64,000 bases of DNA from an uncultured Rhodospirillaceae bacterium (GTDB taxonomy: Bacteria > Pseudomonadota > Alphaproteobacteria > Rhodospirillales > Magnetospirillaceae): assembly GCA_937887565.1 (NCBI GenBank), contig CALABS010000012.1, positions 62,001-126,000 on the forward strand, in the 5' to 3' direction. Both the position numbers and the translations under genes were made by a program. The notes under the pieces are model-generated. The model searched no databases and had not been told where the DNA came from. It saw only the letters and a program-made list of their open reading frames with translations. Below, piece by piece: positions 1-10,284 of the stretch. Numbering within the stretch: the stretch's first letter is position 1; the number at the start of each line of letters is the position of its first letter.

Positions 1-3000
1 AGACGCTTCATCCCTCCGAGTTCTCGTAGCGAGTTGAAGTAGCCGACGAGGGTCATATAGGGGTCGGCCACCGGGCCGAACCGATCGAACAGCGCCTGCG
101 CTGCGGTGAGGAACGCCGTATAGGTCCTGATCAGCACCGCAGGGCGAGAGCTTCCGGGTGCGCAGATTCCGATGTACCGTCGGCCGGGTTTTTCGCGGAT
201 GGGCCTCTGGACCGAGAAGAAATTGTCTTCGACGTCCAGGCCGGAAGGCGGAAACACGGAAATGCGGCGCATGAAGACATTGCGCACCTGGTCGTCGGCC
301 CGCCGCACGGTCGCGGTAGAAGCCACGACCTTGGGACGAACCTTCTCGTCGCCCAGACCCCAGCTGCTCAGCTCGTCGACGGCCGTTTCGTAAAGACCCA
401 CCATGGTGCCCAGCGGACCGCTGATGAGGTGGAACTCGTCCTGGATGATCAGGTCGGGTGGTCGGATTGCACGGACCGGCTTCACACTGGCGGCCGGATA
501 TGCCCCCCTCGTTCGGTGCCCCGTGCCGCAGTCGTGACTCGGCCAGAGCAAACCATGGCGTCCGCATTCCTGCTCGACGCGGCCGAAAAGGTTCCGAACC
601 TCGGGACGCCACGCCATCATCGCGAACTTGTCGACGGTCGCGATCATCATCGTCGGCGGGCGGTGATATATTTCCTCGTCGACGACTTTCACGGGAAGCC
701 CCGGGTGAGGCTGCCCAGTGGATTTCGCCTTCGAGAAATCGCAGCCGCCCAGCTTGTCGCCGCAGTGGATCAGCGTTCGGCCGGCGATCCTGTCGACCTT
801 GATGTCGCGACCACCGGAGATCTCCGAACCGCACCAAGGGCAGCTGGTCAGCTGCGCAGGCGATGCAATGCCCGCCTTGTTGCGATCGTTGTTTCGAATG
901 GCCTCGACAGCCTGGTGAGACGCTTCGGTCGTGCCCGGTGTCACGCGATTGCCGACCCAGAGACCGAGCGTGAAAGGTTCCTTGCCCCAGGTCTTGTCGT
1001 CTGCACGACGGATGACCTCCATCGCGCAGAGCAGCGTCGTCGCCCTCTGGAACTGCTGAAGAGTAAGCAGTCGCAGCGTGTAGCGCATGATGACGGCGAG
1101 ACCGCGTGATGCGTCGAGGCCGCCGAGATCATTCTTCAGTCGGCGCATGGCCATGGCGAAGGCCGCCACACCGAGATAGGCCTCGGTTTTGCCACCACCC
1201 GTCGGGAACCAGAGGAGATCGGCGAACGCCTCGACCGGCTTCGTCCGGTCCGGGTGTGTCGGATCGGCGAGCGACGGGATCGACAGGAGCAGGAACGCAA
1301 GCTGGAACGGGCGCCACGATCTGTTCTTCGGCACGTCCAAAGTGGTCACGTCGACGGCTTCGTTCCGTCTGCGCTTCAGAGCGTAGATGCTCCGCACACG
1401 CTGCATGGCCATGGACCGGTTGGCGAAGCGGAACGCCTCCAGCGCCTTCGGATCGGCGAAGAGCGTACCCATGCCCTCTCGGAGGCGGCGCAGGATCTCC
1501 TCGCAGCGCTGAATGACGTCCTTGCCCGGATCATCGAAGCCGGTGATCTCCGACCCCAGCCGGGCCTTCTGCTCACCGATCCAAACGGCATAGTCGTCGA
1601 CGAGGCACGAGAGAGCGTCGCGCAGCGCGTCTGGCGCCATCTCCGCCAGCCGCGTCATGTCGAGCCAGCCCTCGTCGACCATGCGCCGCATGGCAGGGCG
1701 GTCCCTGGGATCGAGGCCGGGCGTTTCGGTGACGGCGACTTCGTAGCGCGGGATGATCTCCGTTCTGACGCGATGAGCCTTCGTCGGCTCCTCGGGCGTC
1801 GTATCCGCGTGTACGGAGACCCCGTGTCCGACCGCGAACTCCAGCCTGTTGCGATAGATGAGCGCGAGACGGTCGCGTTCCGGGTCGTCGACGACCACTT
1901 CGTTGGAGGGGCGACGCCGAAAGACCGACTTGTCCCCGTGATCTTCGGGGGCCTCTACGGTGATCTCCGGCTGGAACAGCCAGGCGCGGTCCTTGTTGTC
2001 TTCGGGTTCCAACTGCCCGTTGACGAGGAACAACGTGACCAGGCACTCCCCCTTGTTGTTCGTCCGAACCGTCCCCTGCAGGCGGACATCCGGTTGATCG
2101 GGGTCGGGAGTGGACGGCTTGATCGGCCCATCGACGAGCGGAACCGTGACGACGCCACCGCATGGGATGCGCTGCCAGACCCTGACCTTCACCTCCTCCT
2201 GGTGACCGGTTTGGCGGTTCTTCCGTGTTTTGACGATGTCGTGTTCATCGTTCGGGACCCGCTCGTACCGTCCCCACCGTGCATCGACGGCCAGCTTCCC
2301 GACGTCGGGCGCCACGCAGAAGGTGAGGCCCATGCTGGAGGGAACCAGCGACTGGTTGTTCGTCGTGTCGATCTCGTCGAGCGCGTCGTCTTCCGGCTCC
2401 ACCCGGCCCGATGCACTGGCGAACTCGGCGCCGGGCTCGTGGAGTGGCGCCGTCCGTTCATCCTCGAGGTCGCCAGCCTCCTCGGCTGCCGAGGCCGGTT
2501 CGATCCGTGCCGCCTGGTCGTCATCCGGTCGGCGCGGCGCCAGCTTGCCGACCAGGTAGCGGTCGCGGACGCTCATGTCCTTGATCAGCTCATGAGGGCC
2601 ACCGGCGGGGCCGAGCAGATCGTCGCGTACGGCGAGTTCCAGGAGGTCGCGGGTGTAGACGACATCGTCGATCAGCGGCACTGCGCCGGGGGCAGAAACG
2701 CCGAGCAGCGGCAGGATGCGGAGGAACTCGTCCCATGGGAGCCGCGCCACAGGGCCGGTCGGCGCGGTCAGGCCGAGGACGGCGAGCGGCATGGACGGTT
2801 CGACGGCCTGCCAATGGTCGAAATGGATCGTGGCGCTGTCGAGATCCGAACGAATGCGAAGGATCCGACCCACCTCGGTGACGTTGGCGCCATCGTCCAG
2901 AACGACAACCCATTGGCCTTCCTCGATCGCGCCGAGAGTGGTCGACCCCACGTCAATGCGTACAGAATAGCGCGGCGAGTTGGACGTCCTCTTGAGAATC

Positions 3001-3044
3001 CAGGCGCTGACGGATGGTTCGGTGGTCGCGGTCAGATCGGCCAT
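1..3044 (-). CDS. drmA: DISARM helicase DrmA-like (3' end outside window)
   Basis: This is a superfamily 2 helicase of the DrmA type, the central helicase of DISARM anti-phage systems. About 1014 codons are present and the gene runs off the left edge, so the C-terminus is missing. Reading the minus strand, a Walker A motif in the context LLWFPTGGGKTEAYLG lies near residue 610. A DEFH box in the context LIIQDEFHLISGPLG lies near residue 866, and the 'HLISGPLG' stretch is characteristic of this family. Between them, around residues 735-765, a Cys-rich stretch (CPWCG, then CGDKLGGC) looks like a zinc ribbon. The N-terminal 600 residues are unlike canonical helicases. The ATG is two bases after the methylase stop, behind a G-rich Shine-Dalgarno (GAGGGGGG). 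Context (DrmD- and DrmMI-like genes directly upstream) supports the call. drmB and drmC would be expected beyond the edge. Confidence 0.85.
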   Translation of the reverse strand, partial: MADLTATTEPSVSAWILKRTSNSPRYSVRIDVGSTTLGAIEEGQWVVVLDDGANVTEVGRILRIRSDLDSATIHFDHWQAVEPSMPLAVLGLTAPTGPVARLPWDEFLRILPLLGVSAPGAVPLIDDVVYTRDLLELAVRDDLLGPAGGPHELIKDMSVRDRYLVGKLAPRRPDDDQAARIEPASAAEEAGDLEDERTAPLHEPGAEFASASGRVEPEDDALDEIDTTNNQSLVPSSMGLTFCVAPDVGKLAVDARWGRYERVPNDEHDIVKTRKNRQTGHQEEVKVRVWQRIPCGGVVTVPLVDGPIKPSTPDPDQPDVRLQGTVRTNNKGECLVTLFLVNGQLEPEDNKDRAWLFQPEITVEAPEDHGDKSVFRRRPSNEVVVDDPERDRLALIYRNRLEFAVGHGVSVHADTTPEEPTKAHRVRTEIIPRYEVAVTETPGLDPRDRPAMRRMVDEGWLDMTRLAEMAPDALRDALSCLVDDYAVWIGEQKARLGSEITGFDDPGKDVIQRCEEILRRLREGMGTLFADPKALEAFRFANRSMAMQRVRSIYALKRRRNEAVDVTTLDVPKNRSWRPFQLAFLLLSIPSLADPTHPDRTKPVEAFADLLWFPTGGGKTEAYLGVAAFAMAMRRLKNDLGGLDASRGLAVIMRYTLRLLTLQQFQRATTLLCAMEVIRRADDKTWGKEPFTLGLWVGNRVTPGTTEASHQAVEAIRNNDRNKAGIASPAQLTSCPWCGSEISGGRDIKVDRIAGRTLIHCGDKLGGCDFSKAKSTGQPHPGLPVKVVDEEIYHRPPTMMIATVDKFAMMAWRPEVRNLFGRVEQECGRHGLLWPSHDCGTGHRTRGAYPAASVKPVRAIRPPDLIIQDEFHLISGPLGTMVGLYETAVDELSSWGLGDEKVRPKVVASTATVRRADDQVRNVFMRRISVFPPSGLDVEDNFFSVQRPIREKPGRRYIGICAPGSSRPAVLIRTYTAFLTAAQALFDRFGPVADPYMTLVGYFNSLRELGGMKR

Positions 3045-3046
3045 GG

Positions 3047-6000
3047 TCAATCGCCCCCCTCAATGGTCATTGGAAGAATGTCGTCGAGGTCGAGCGTCGG
3101 CTCGGACGCAGAAGTAGCGCGAGATCTGCGTCCACGCGCCTTAGCTGGGCCTGCGGTCCCGCCATGTAGACCCTGGTCGACCTCTTCCTGGTAACGCAGA
3201 CGATTGAGTTCAGCTAACCGACGCAGCACTTCTAGACGCGCCGACTCTGAGATCGTGAAGCGGGTTCGGTCGTTCTCGGGAAGGTAGGAAACCTCATGGA
3301 AACCATGACCGAGATCCACATCATCCCATCCGTATGCTTGAACAACGGCAACGTCGATTTGATAGTGCAATTCTCGAAGCTCTTTGACCTCTTCGTCTTG
3401 GTCCTCCGCATCGTGCAGTCGGTTGAATACGCCCGTCAATCCAATCTGCCTTGACACACTTATTCTGCGACGGAGATCTATAATACTCCTCACAATTTCT
3501 CTTTGCGAAACGCCTAGAGCCGGAGCTGGAAATGTTTCGAATGAGTCGCCCGGGGTATATAGAAGCCGTGTCTCAAGGGTAGAAGCGTGCTTCCTAACCC
3601 ATACTTCGTGGATTTGGCTGAGCAAAGCACCAAGTAGATTTAGATCCTCAGATGCAAATACAGTTATCCGGTCAGACCATATTATGTTCGATGGCACCAA
3701 AGATGGCGCCAGATACTTAGAGACTCGCGATAGGCATATAACATTCTGCAGGGCAGACGCATCTTCTCGCCACCCTTCGACATGCCTTTCGAAATGGTGA
3801 CCTTGCCCCACGGCGTGATAAAGGCCGTGGCGCTCATTCCAATGCAGCCACCACCTCTGCATGATATTCCGGTATGCTCGTTGCTTGCTCTGTTCGAGGC
3901 GTTTTGGGTACACCTCTCGCTCAACGTGCTTCCAAGGCAGCGTGTATGTTTTTGCGCGCTCTTCGGGCCAGTCCCAAAAGTTGACGACCCATCTGCTCGG
4001 ACACTGCTCAGGGTCCGAATTCAAGTCCTCGCCGTTCATGTAAGGAAATAGAACTTCAGCGTTCTTCGGGTCAGCATCAAGCATGTCGGCCGCTTCCCTA
4101 GGGGTAAGCGTGAAGCCGATCGCGTTAAGCTTCGATCCCTCAAATGCAATTCCCTTATTGGCGCGAAGCTGCTTAGGGCTCCACTCTTCTTGATCCGAAA
4201 GGAACGCGGAAATGTACCTGACAGGCTGTCCAGAGAGTGTTCGCTGTCCCCGCCAATCCCCCTTGTACACATGTACCTGACTGGTAACTACGGCCGCGGA
4301 TCCAGGCCAGGGTTCGTTTGGATATGCAGAATGTACTGCAGACCCATTGTGCAATAGCCATTCTAGACCGCACTGGCGGGTATCTCCCTCGGAGATAGTA
4401 TTTGTTGCAAGTAGTCCGAAATTCCCCCCTTCTCTCAACAAAGAAAATGCGCGCCGGAAAAAGTGCGCCGAGAGGTCTACATTCCTGTTGGTTCCTGCGT
4501 GAATATTCACCAGCCATGTGTTGAATGCTGGGCCCAAGATCGTACTGATTCTCTTGCCGCCTAGAAACGGTGGGTTGCCGATAAACGCGTCAAAGCCCGC
4601 ACTTTTGCGAAGAAAAACTTCTGGGAATTCTAGGGGCCAATGGAAAGGCCGTCGCACCGCTCCGTCGGGCGCATCTTTGGCCAAATCATTCTGAGCGTCA
4701 TGCAGGAGTCGTCTTTTTGCCGGTGTGTCGCCATCTGCGGCGGCGTCGGCGAAAGCCGCCAACGTCTCGATCCGTGCGGTGCGCTCTCCCGAACGCTGTT
4801 CTGCCAGAACGATGCCGATGAAAGCATCGGCGATGAGCGTCGGCAGCGCCAGTTCACCGCGCGATTGCGCATCAAGTGCTGCCATCGCCCCGACATCATG
4901 AATATCGCGAATTGGGATCTCCCGCAGACGAGCGCGGAGTTCGAGCGCCTTGTCGACCGCTGATCGAATGGTCCGTCCAAACAATCGGAGCTGAGCCTTC
5001 CCCTTCGGATTCATGTCGAGCTCGACCAGCTGACCGAGATCGTGAATCCCGAGAAGGCTGTCACCACTACGCAGATTGTGGTCGAGGAAGCCGAAGGGCC
5101 GTCCCTTCGACATGGTGGTGAGCCAGAGCGACAGCTTGGCCAGCTCCACGGCCAGAGGGTTCTTGTCTACGCCGTAGAGGCATCGCTCCGCCACGAGGCG
5201 ACGGGCGACGATCGCGCGTTCCTCCGCGTCCTGTGAGAGGGGATCGAAGCCCTCGGCGGTATCGCCTTCGACGATGCGCCCCTCGCTGTCGATCTGCTTG
5301 CCGGTCTTCTCCGTTGCCGACCAAGCCTCGACCAGACGATCCGAGAGCCATCGGCACGCCTGCACGAGGAAGGCTCCAGACCCCATGGCAGGATCGCAGA
5401 TCTTCAGGTCGAGCAGCTCCTCGGCGCTTTTCAGCTCCCAGTCCTCGGGCGCTTTGCCTTCGGCCGGGCCGCGGTAGGCGACTGGAGTCAGCGTTTCCGC
5501 GACGATCTTCTCCGTCAGGCTCTTCGGCGTGTAGTGCGTGCCGCTCTCGCGCCGGTCGGCGCCGAGCACGACGACAAAGGCGCCCTTGTGGTGGACGAGC
5601 GGATAGCCCCAGGGATCGGTCCGCAGGAGGGACGCGGAGGGCAGGATGCGATCGCGCAGACCGATATCGCCGCGGCAAACGGTGAGGAGGCGCGCGGCGA
5701 GACGATCGTCGGCTGGCCGCTCGAGGGCGTTACGGATGGCGGACTCTGAGCGCTCGCTCCGTTCCTTCAGCAGTTCAGCAACCCTCGCCGGACCATCCAG
5801 GCGCGCCGACTCCAACTCGCCAAGCGTCACGCGCGGGCTCTTCGCCTTCGCGCCGCTGTCGAGTTCCAGCGTGACATCGTCGACGCGCTTCACCGTGCGT
5901 TCGAGGAGGCCCTCGTAGACGTGCCCGATCTGCTCCACGTCGAGCGCGCGGTAGGACAGCGTGCGGCCTTCGAAAGTCTGGATCGCTTCCAACAACAGCA

Positions 6001-7168
6001 GAACGGTGCGGTCGTCGATCGGCAGCGGTTCGGCTGGATCGCTCCGCCAGCTCGTGCCCTTCTTTCGCCCTTCGAGGAACGGATAGCGATCGGGGTCGAA
6101 CAACGAACCACCGAGCGCTGGAAGGCGCAGCGTCGGATGATCGATACCACCATACACGCCACGAAACAGGGCGAGCAGCCGCGACCAGGCGGATCGGCGG
6201 CGCTCGAGGATCTCTTCGGAATCCGCACGCAACTGCATTCGCAGGCTGGAGATGGCGTAGAAGGAGTCGTAGCGGGGATCGCCGAGCAGTAGCAGGGCGC
6301 GTTCCTCGGCCGATAGTAGGAAGACGAGCCGCATCATGACCGTTAGACCGGCCTCGTAGAGTTCTCGCGGATCGACATCGCGCAGGAGCTCGCGATTGCG
6401 ATCCTGGTCGGCGCGGTCGAGCGCCTGGACGAGCACTTCGACGGCGCGCCGGACCTGTTCTCCGAGCGCCTCGGTCACGTCGTCCTGGTGCTTCAAGGAC
6501 CTCTCATAGAGCGCCGGTAGCTTTCCTTCGTCGGGTCCGAAGAAGCGGCGGATGCCTAAAAGGCTGACGAAGGCGCGCAGCGTTTCTGGTTCCTGGCCCC
6601 AGAGCCGCGCATACCAGCTCGCGAAGCCTGCCACGACGCCGACGGGCGCGTGGACGAGCATCCAGCGCTCGCCATTGGTGACGATGCCGGTGGGGCATCC
6701 TGTCGACCTGAGCAGAGCGACCATCCGGTCGGCCGGGGTGATCGCGAGGCCATCGAAACGGCGCGTCGCATCCAGATCGGTGTCGGGCTCGTAGATGTGG
6801 ATGAGCAGAAGCGGTTCGTCGGAGTTCGTTGGATTTACGACCGCCAGATCGGGCGCGACCGTGACTCCGTGTTCGGGCATCGAGACAGTCAGCTTCTCAG
6901 GCAGTCTCGCGCCCCCGCGCAGCACCGTCTCATCCATTTCCAGCGCGGTGACCAGCACGTCGTCGATCCAGGCCGCGTGCAGCGCTGGAAGGTCGAGGTC
7001 GTCCATGTCGACGGCATCGCGCCATTCCTCATAGGTCCGACGAAGCCGCTGAGGCCGCCCGGAAGGCAGGGCTTCAAGGCCTTGCGGGAAGACTTCCCGC
7101 AGCACGGGCACCGCCAGAAAGGGCCCAGAGACTTCGATGAGGTTCAGCCACTCGTGATCGTTGCTCAT
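3047..7168 (-). CDS. drmMI: DISARM adenine-specific DNA methyltransferase DrmMI-like (1373 aa)
   Basis: This is a very large N6-adenine DNA methyltransferase (Eco57I/PglX-like architecture), which in class 1 DISARM marks host DNA as self. Motif I DPAMGSGAF lies near residue 590 and the catalytic NPPF motif (FIGNPPFLGGKR) near residue 866. The N-terminal 400 residues resemble a restriction-type N-terminal module (for example VAPDLAVVNP), but I see no clear PD-(D/E)xK site. The remaining 500 residues should hold the target-recognition domain. The start overlaps the end of the SNF2 helicase gene by four bases (ATGA), indicating translational coupling. Base composition falls abruptly just after the NPPF codons, from about 62% G+C to about 45% in a sampled 60-base line, and stays low for roughly 1.2 kb. 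This is consistent with replacement of the specificity region. It could also be named a BREX-like PglX, but the flanking DrmD and DrmA favour DISARM. Confidence 0.85.
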   Translation of the reverse strand: MSNDHEWLNLIEVSGPFLAVPVLREVFPQGLEALPSGRPQRLRRTYEEWRDAVDMDDLDLPALHAAWIDDVLVTALEMDETVLRGGARLPEKLTVSMPEHGVTVAPDLAVVNPTNSDEPLLLIHIYEPDTDLDATRRFDGLAITPADRMVALLRSTGCPTGIVTNGERWMLVHAPVGVVAGFASWYARLWGQEPETLRAFVSLLGIRRFFGPDEGKLPALYERSLKHQDDVTEALGEQVRRAVEVLVQALDRADQDRNRELLRDVDPRELYEAGLTVMMRLVFLLSAEERALLLLGDPRYDSFYAISSLRMQLRADSEEILERRRSAWSRLLALFRGVYGGIDHPTLRLPALGGSLFDPDRYPFLEGRKKGTSWRSDPAEPLPIDDRTVLLLLEAIQTFEGRTLSYRALDVEQIGHVYEGLLERTVKRVDDVTLELDSGAKAKSPRVTLGELESARLDGPARVAELLKERSERSESAIRNALERPADDRLAARLLTVCRGDIGLRDRILPSASLLRTDPWGYPLVHHKGAFVVVLGADRRESGTHYTPKSLTEKIVAETLTPVAYRGPAEGKAPEDWELKSAEELLDLKICDPAMGSGAFLVQACRWLSDRLVEAWSATEKTGKQIDSEGRIVEGDTAEGFDPLSQDAEERAIVARRLVAERCLYGVDKNPLAVELAKLSLWLTTMSKGRPFGFLDHNLRSGDSLLGIHDLGQLVELDMNPKGKAQLRLFGRTIRSAVDKALELRARLREIPIRDIHDVGAMAALDAQSRGELALPTLIADAFIGIVLAEQRSGERTARIETLAAFADAAADGDTPAKRRLLHDAQNDLAKDAPDGAVRRPFHWPLEFPEVFLRKSAGFDAFIGNPPFLGGKRISTILGPAFNTWLVNIHAGTNRNVDLSAHFFRRAFSLLREGGNFGLLATNTISEGDTRQCGLEWLLHNGSAVHSAYPNEPWPGSAAVVTSQVHVYKGDWRGQRTLSGQPVRYISAFLSDQEEWSPKQLRANKGIAFEGSKLNAIGFTLTPREAADMLDADPKNAEVLFPYMNGEDLNSDPEQCPSRWVVNFWDWPEERAKTYTLPWKHVEREVYPKRLEQSKQRAYRNIMQRWWLHWNERHGLYHAVGQGHHFERHVEGWREDASALQNVICLSRVSKYLAPSLVPSNIIWSDRITVFASEDLNLLGALLSQIHEVWVRKHASTLETRLLYTPGDSFETFPAPALGVSQREIVRSIIDLRRRISVSRQIGLTGVFNRLHDAEDQDEEVKELRELHYQIDVAVVQAYGWDDVDLGHGFHEVSYLPENDRTRFTISESARLEVLRRLAELNRLRYQEEVDQGLHGGTAGPAKARGRRSRATSASEPTLDLDDILPMTIEGGD

Positions 7169-10100
7169 CCGCGCTTCTCCGTCGCGAGGGAGTTCGGAAC
7201 CAGCAGCACCACGGCCACGGGGAAGGTATGCTCGACGGCATTGGAGTGCCGTTCCTCGATCGCGCGTAGCTCTTGCTCGCGCTCCTTCGGGATCCGGGCC
7301 AGGCGTGCTTCGAGGGCCGCTCGGTCACGCTTGAGCTGAGTGCGTTCGTCCTCGGAGAAAAGAGAGAGCTGCACGGGTTGCTGTTCCGCCGCGATCTCGG
7401 TCTTCAGCGCTCGTTCGAGATCGTCCAGGACTTGGCGGATGTCCTCGGCCTCCTTGCGCTTCCGGGTCTCGATCGTGTTCACGAGGAAGCGTAGCCGGTC
7501 TTTCGAGCGTGCCTCGACGGCTGCCAGAACGGAATCACGCTGTTTGTCGAAGCGCGTCCTCAAGGCCTCAAACGTCGCATCCGGCAGGGCCGCGGGGTGC
7601 GACTCCTCCAGCCATCGTCGGACCTCCGTGACCCGTTCCTCCCGCCGGAAACCGGCATCGCGCAGATAGCCGCCAGCCTCCGTGAGCTCCTCGTGCAGAC
7701 GATGATGGTTCCCGCCGGTCACGACGAGCCGCGACATCACCACCACGGCCGGTCCCTCGATCCGCCCATCCGGAAGCGAGCGCACGGTCACGCGGTGAAG
7801 CTTCTTCACGTCGTCACGGGCCCAGATCTCCGCGCGCAGGAGCCGCAGACTCATCTGGACGAGCCGGTGGTTCAGGTGGACGAGGACCACGTCGTCACGG
7901 CCCTTGGCGACCTCGTGGTCGAAGGTGATCGGGCGAACCTTCTGCGTGTAGGGGTGTTCTAGACCCTCGAGGCATCGGGACCAGGAACCCGAGAGCGGCG
8001 GCATTCGGAAAACCGTGCCATCTGGTGCACCGGCCAGAGAAACGGGCTCCAAGTCGGGTTTGTCCGCAAGACGCAACGCCGTGCGTACCGCCCGCTCGAT
8101 GTGGTCGGGCACGAGGCTCTGTTCGTGCCGGGTCTCGTTCAGCCGCTCATGGAGTTTGGCCACACGTTCGCGAAGGTCGCGCTCCGCCTTCACGAAGCGG
8201 CGGGATTTCTCCATCCGGGCTTCGGCTTGTCTCGTGTCGAGATCGCGGCGGCGCCCCTCGAGGAGGTCTGGCAGTTGAGGCGCGATGACCGGGTTCACGC
8301 TCCCCATGTCGGCGCGCATCGCATCCAGTTTGCGAAGCGCACGGAGGATATCGTCACCGTGGCCTCCTTCAGGATCCACCGGATGCCAAATGACGACCTC
8401 GCTCGCGCGTTGACCATGACGGTCGATGCGCCCGTTCCGCTGTTCCATCACATTCGGGTTGTACGGAATTTCGAGATGGATCATCAGATGACAGTGGTTC
8501 TGGAGATCGATGCCCTCGGAGGCGGCATCGGTCGCCAGCAGTATCCTCACCGGGGATTCCGAAGGGTTGGCCTGGAACGCGGCTTTCACGCCCTCGCGTT
8601 CTTTCGGGTCCATGCCACCATAGATGAGAGCCAATCGCTCGCCCCCGAAGCCGTGGGATGCGAGGATCTCCTGCATCCATTGCTGAGTGGCGCGATACTC
8701 GGTGAACAGGATCACCCGCTCGTTCGTCCACCTGTCACCGTCCTTCAGGTGACTGGCCAGCCAATCCAGCACGGCGGTGGCCTTGGCGTCGGTTCGACGA
8801 GCCGCCTGCTGGGCCCAGGACCGCAACCGGTCGAGCATCCGGCGTTCTTCGTCGGTCGGTGGCCGGACGTGCTTGCCCGCTTCCTCGATCGCTTCAGCCT
8901 CGGCGGCATCCCGCTGGGCGTCGTCTGCGTAGTCTTCCTCGGTCTTCGCTATCGCCCGCCGAAGGATGCGGTCATCGAATTTCTTCTGGCTGCGATCGCT
9001 AGCCGCCCGACCTTCGATCGTCGCGATATGCCGCTCCAGTGTCGCTGCAAAGGCTGCAGGTGACGATGACAGGCGCTTGCGCAGCAACTGGTGCACGAAG
9101 TGATCGACGGCCCGCTCTCCATCAGCACCGCCTTCGCGGCTCTTGATGTATGCTTCCAGCTGCCGCCGGGCATCCCTCTCGTCTTCGCTATACTCCACCG
9201 GCAGCGCTTCGAGCCGTCGCTCGGGGTAAATTCGCTTGCCATTCGCATCGACCAGATCGCTCTTCAGCCGACGGACCATCACCCGGGCGAGTTGGGGATC
9301 ACTTGGGAGGACGTTTCTCGCGAACCGCTGATCATCAAGGAGTTCGAGGAGTGCGGTGAAGGATTCGGTGTAACCGTCGTGCGGCGTGGCTGTGAGAAAC
9401 AGTTTGTGCTGGAAGTGTGGCGCGGCCAGACGAACCAGACGGGTCCTGAGGCTTTCGACAGCGTAGCGGCCGACGGTCGGCGCGACGTTGTGAGCCTCGT
9501 CGATGATCAGCAGGTCGAACTTCCTGGGATGGCTGACGTGCGGGGGCAATGCGTCCCGTAGAAGACGCAAGCCTTCACCCTGCTTGGCCCAGTCCATCGA
9601 CGTGATGAGACGGGGAAAAGACGTCCAGGGATTCGCGTGCAGGCCTCGCTCGCGGCGCAGACGCTTGACGTATTCCGTATCGACGATCCGGAACTCCAGC
9701 CCGAACTTCTCCTGCATCTCGACGCGCCATTTTTCCTGCAAAGAGGCAGGGCAAAGCACGAGAACGGTACGGGCACGGTGCCGCAACAGCATCTCTTGAA
9801 CGACGAGTCCCGCCTCGATGGTCTTCCCGAGGCCGACGTCGTCGGCGATCAGCAGATTGGTGCGCGCCATGTCGATCGCGCGCACGAGCGGATCCAGCTG
9901 GTAATCCTCGATGCTGACGCCACTGCGGAATGGCGCCTGCAGATAGCCGCGATCCGCGTTCGTCGCTGCGCCCCAAACCACCGCATCCAAGAAGGCTTGA
10001 AGCGTGGATGGGTCATCCAGCCCGGTCATGCGCGGTAGTCCGGCCCGCTCGATCACATGCGCTCCGGGCTCCAGCTCCCAGAGCACTTCGATCTCTTCAC

Positions 10101-10284
10101 CCAGCGCATCCTCGTCGATTGAGGCCAGCCGAACGAGATGCCGCTTAGGAAGTCCAGGGGCAACCGAACCGCCTTCGACCTCGGAGACGATCCATTGTCG
10201 GCGCCGAGCCTCGACCAGCTGGCCCGGCTCGGGCGCAGTGGCGTGAGCCACCTCGGCCACTATTTCATCTGCGGTCATCGGCAT
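7165..10284 (-). CDS. drmD: SNF2-family helicase, DISARM DrmD-like
   Basis: This 1039-aa SNF2/RapA-type ATPase matches the DrmD component that defines class 1 DISARM. The ATPase core shows Walker A DDVGLGKT at about residues 149-156, DEAH at about 262-265 (LLIIDEAHNVAP) and motif III TATPHDG near 299. The C-terminal helicase lobe carries motif VI with the arginine finger (RNGRIDRHGQ) near residue 610. The last 300 residues are charged and helical and probably mediate complex or DNA contacts. Two in-frame ATGs are possible. The upstream one gives MPMTADE, and the second overlaps the vsr stop codon as ATGA. Neither has an obvious Shine-Dalgarno, so coupling to vsr translation is likely. The stop overlaps the start of the methylase gene. 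The function in phage defence is inferred from family and neighbours. Confidence 0.85.
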   Translation of the reverse strand: MPMTADEIVAEVAHATAPEPGQLVEARRRQWIVSEVEGGSVAPGLPKRHLVRLASIDEDALGEEIEVLWELEPGAHVIERAGLPRMTGLDDPSTLQAFLDAVVWGAATNADRGYLQAPFRSGVSIEDYQLDPLVRAIDMARTNLLIADDVGLGKTIEAGLVVQEMLLRHRARTVLVLCPASLQEKWRVEMQEKFGLEFRIVDTEYVKRLRRERGLHANPWTSFPRLITSMDWAKQGEGLRLLRDALPPHVSHPRKFDLLIIDEAHNVAPTVGRYAVESLRTRLVRLAAPHFQHKLFLTATPHDGYTESFTALLELLDDQRFARNVLPSDPQLARVMVRRLKSDLVDANGKRIYPERRLEALPVEYSEDERDARRQLEAYIKSREGGADGERAVDHFVHQLLRKRLSSSPAAFAATLERHIATIEGRAASDRSQKKFDDRILRRAIAKTEEDYADDAQRDAAEAEAIEEAGKHVRPPTDEERRMLDRLRSWAQQAARRTDAKATAVLDWLASHLKDGDRWTNERVILFTEYRATQQWMQEILASHGFGGERLALIYGGMDPKEREGVKAAFQANPSESPVRILLATDAASEGIDLQNHCHLMIHLEIPYNPNVMEQRNGRIDRHGQRASEVVIWHPVDPEGGHGDDILRALRKLDAMRADMGSVNPVIAPQLPDLLEGRRRDLDTRQAEARMEKSRRFVKAERDLRERVAKLHERLNETRHEQSLVPDHIERAVRTALRLADKPDLEPVSLAGAPDGTVFRMPPLSGSWSRCLEGLEHPYTQKVRPITFDHEVAKGRDDVVLVHLNHRLVQMSLRLLRAEIWARDDVKKLHRVTVRSLPDGRIEGPAVVVMSRLVVTGGNHHRLHEELTEAGGYLRDAGFRREERVTEVRRWLEESHPAALPDATFEALRTRFDKQRDSVLAAVEARSKDRLRFLVNTIETRKRKEAEDIRQVLDDLERALKTEIAAEQQPVQLSLFSEDERTQLKRDRAALEARLARIPKEREQELRAIEERHSNAVEHTFPVAVVLLVPNSLATEKRG

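Noticed and set aside
1254..3194. A 646-codon plus-strand frame over the left end
   Set aside because: It is antisense to drmA, which shows helicase motifs in the right order on the minus strand.
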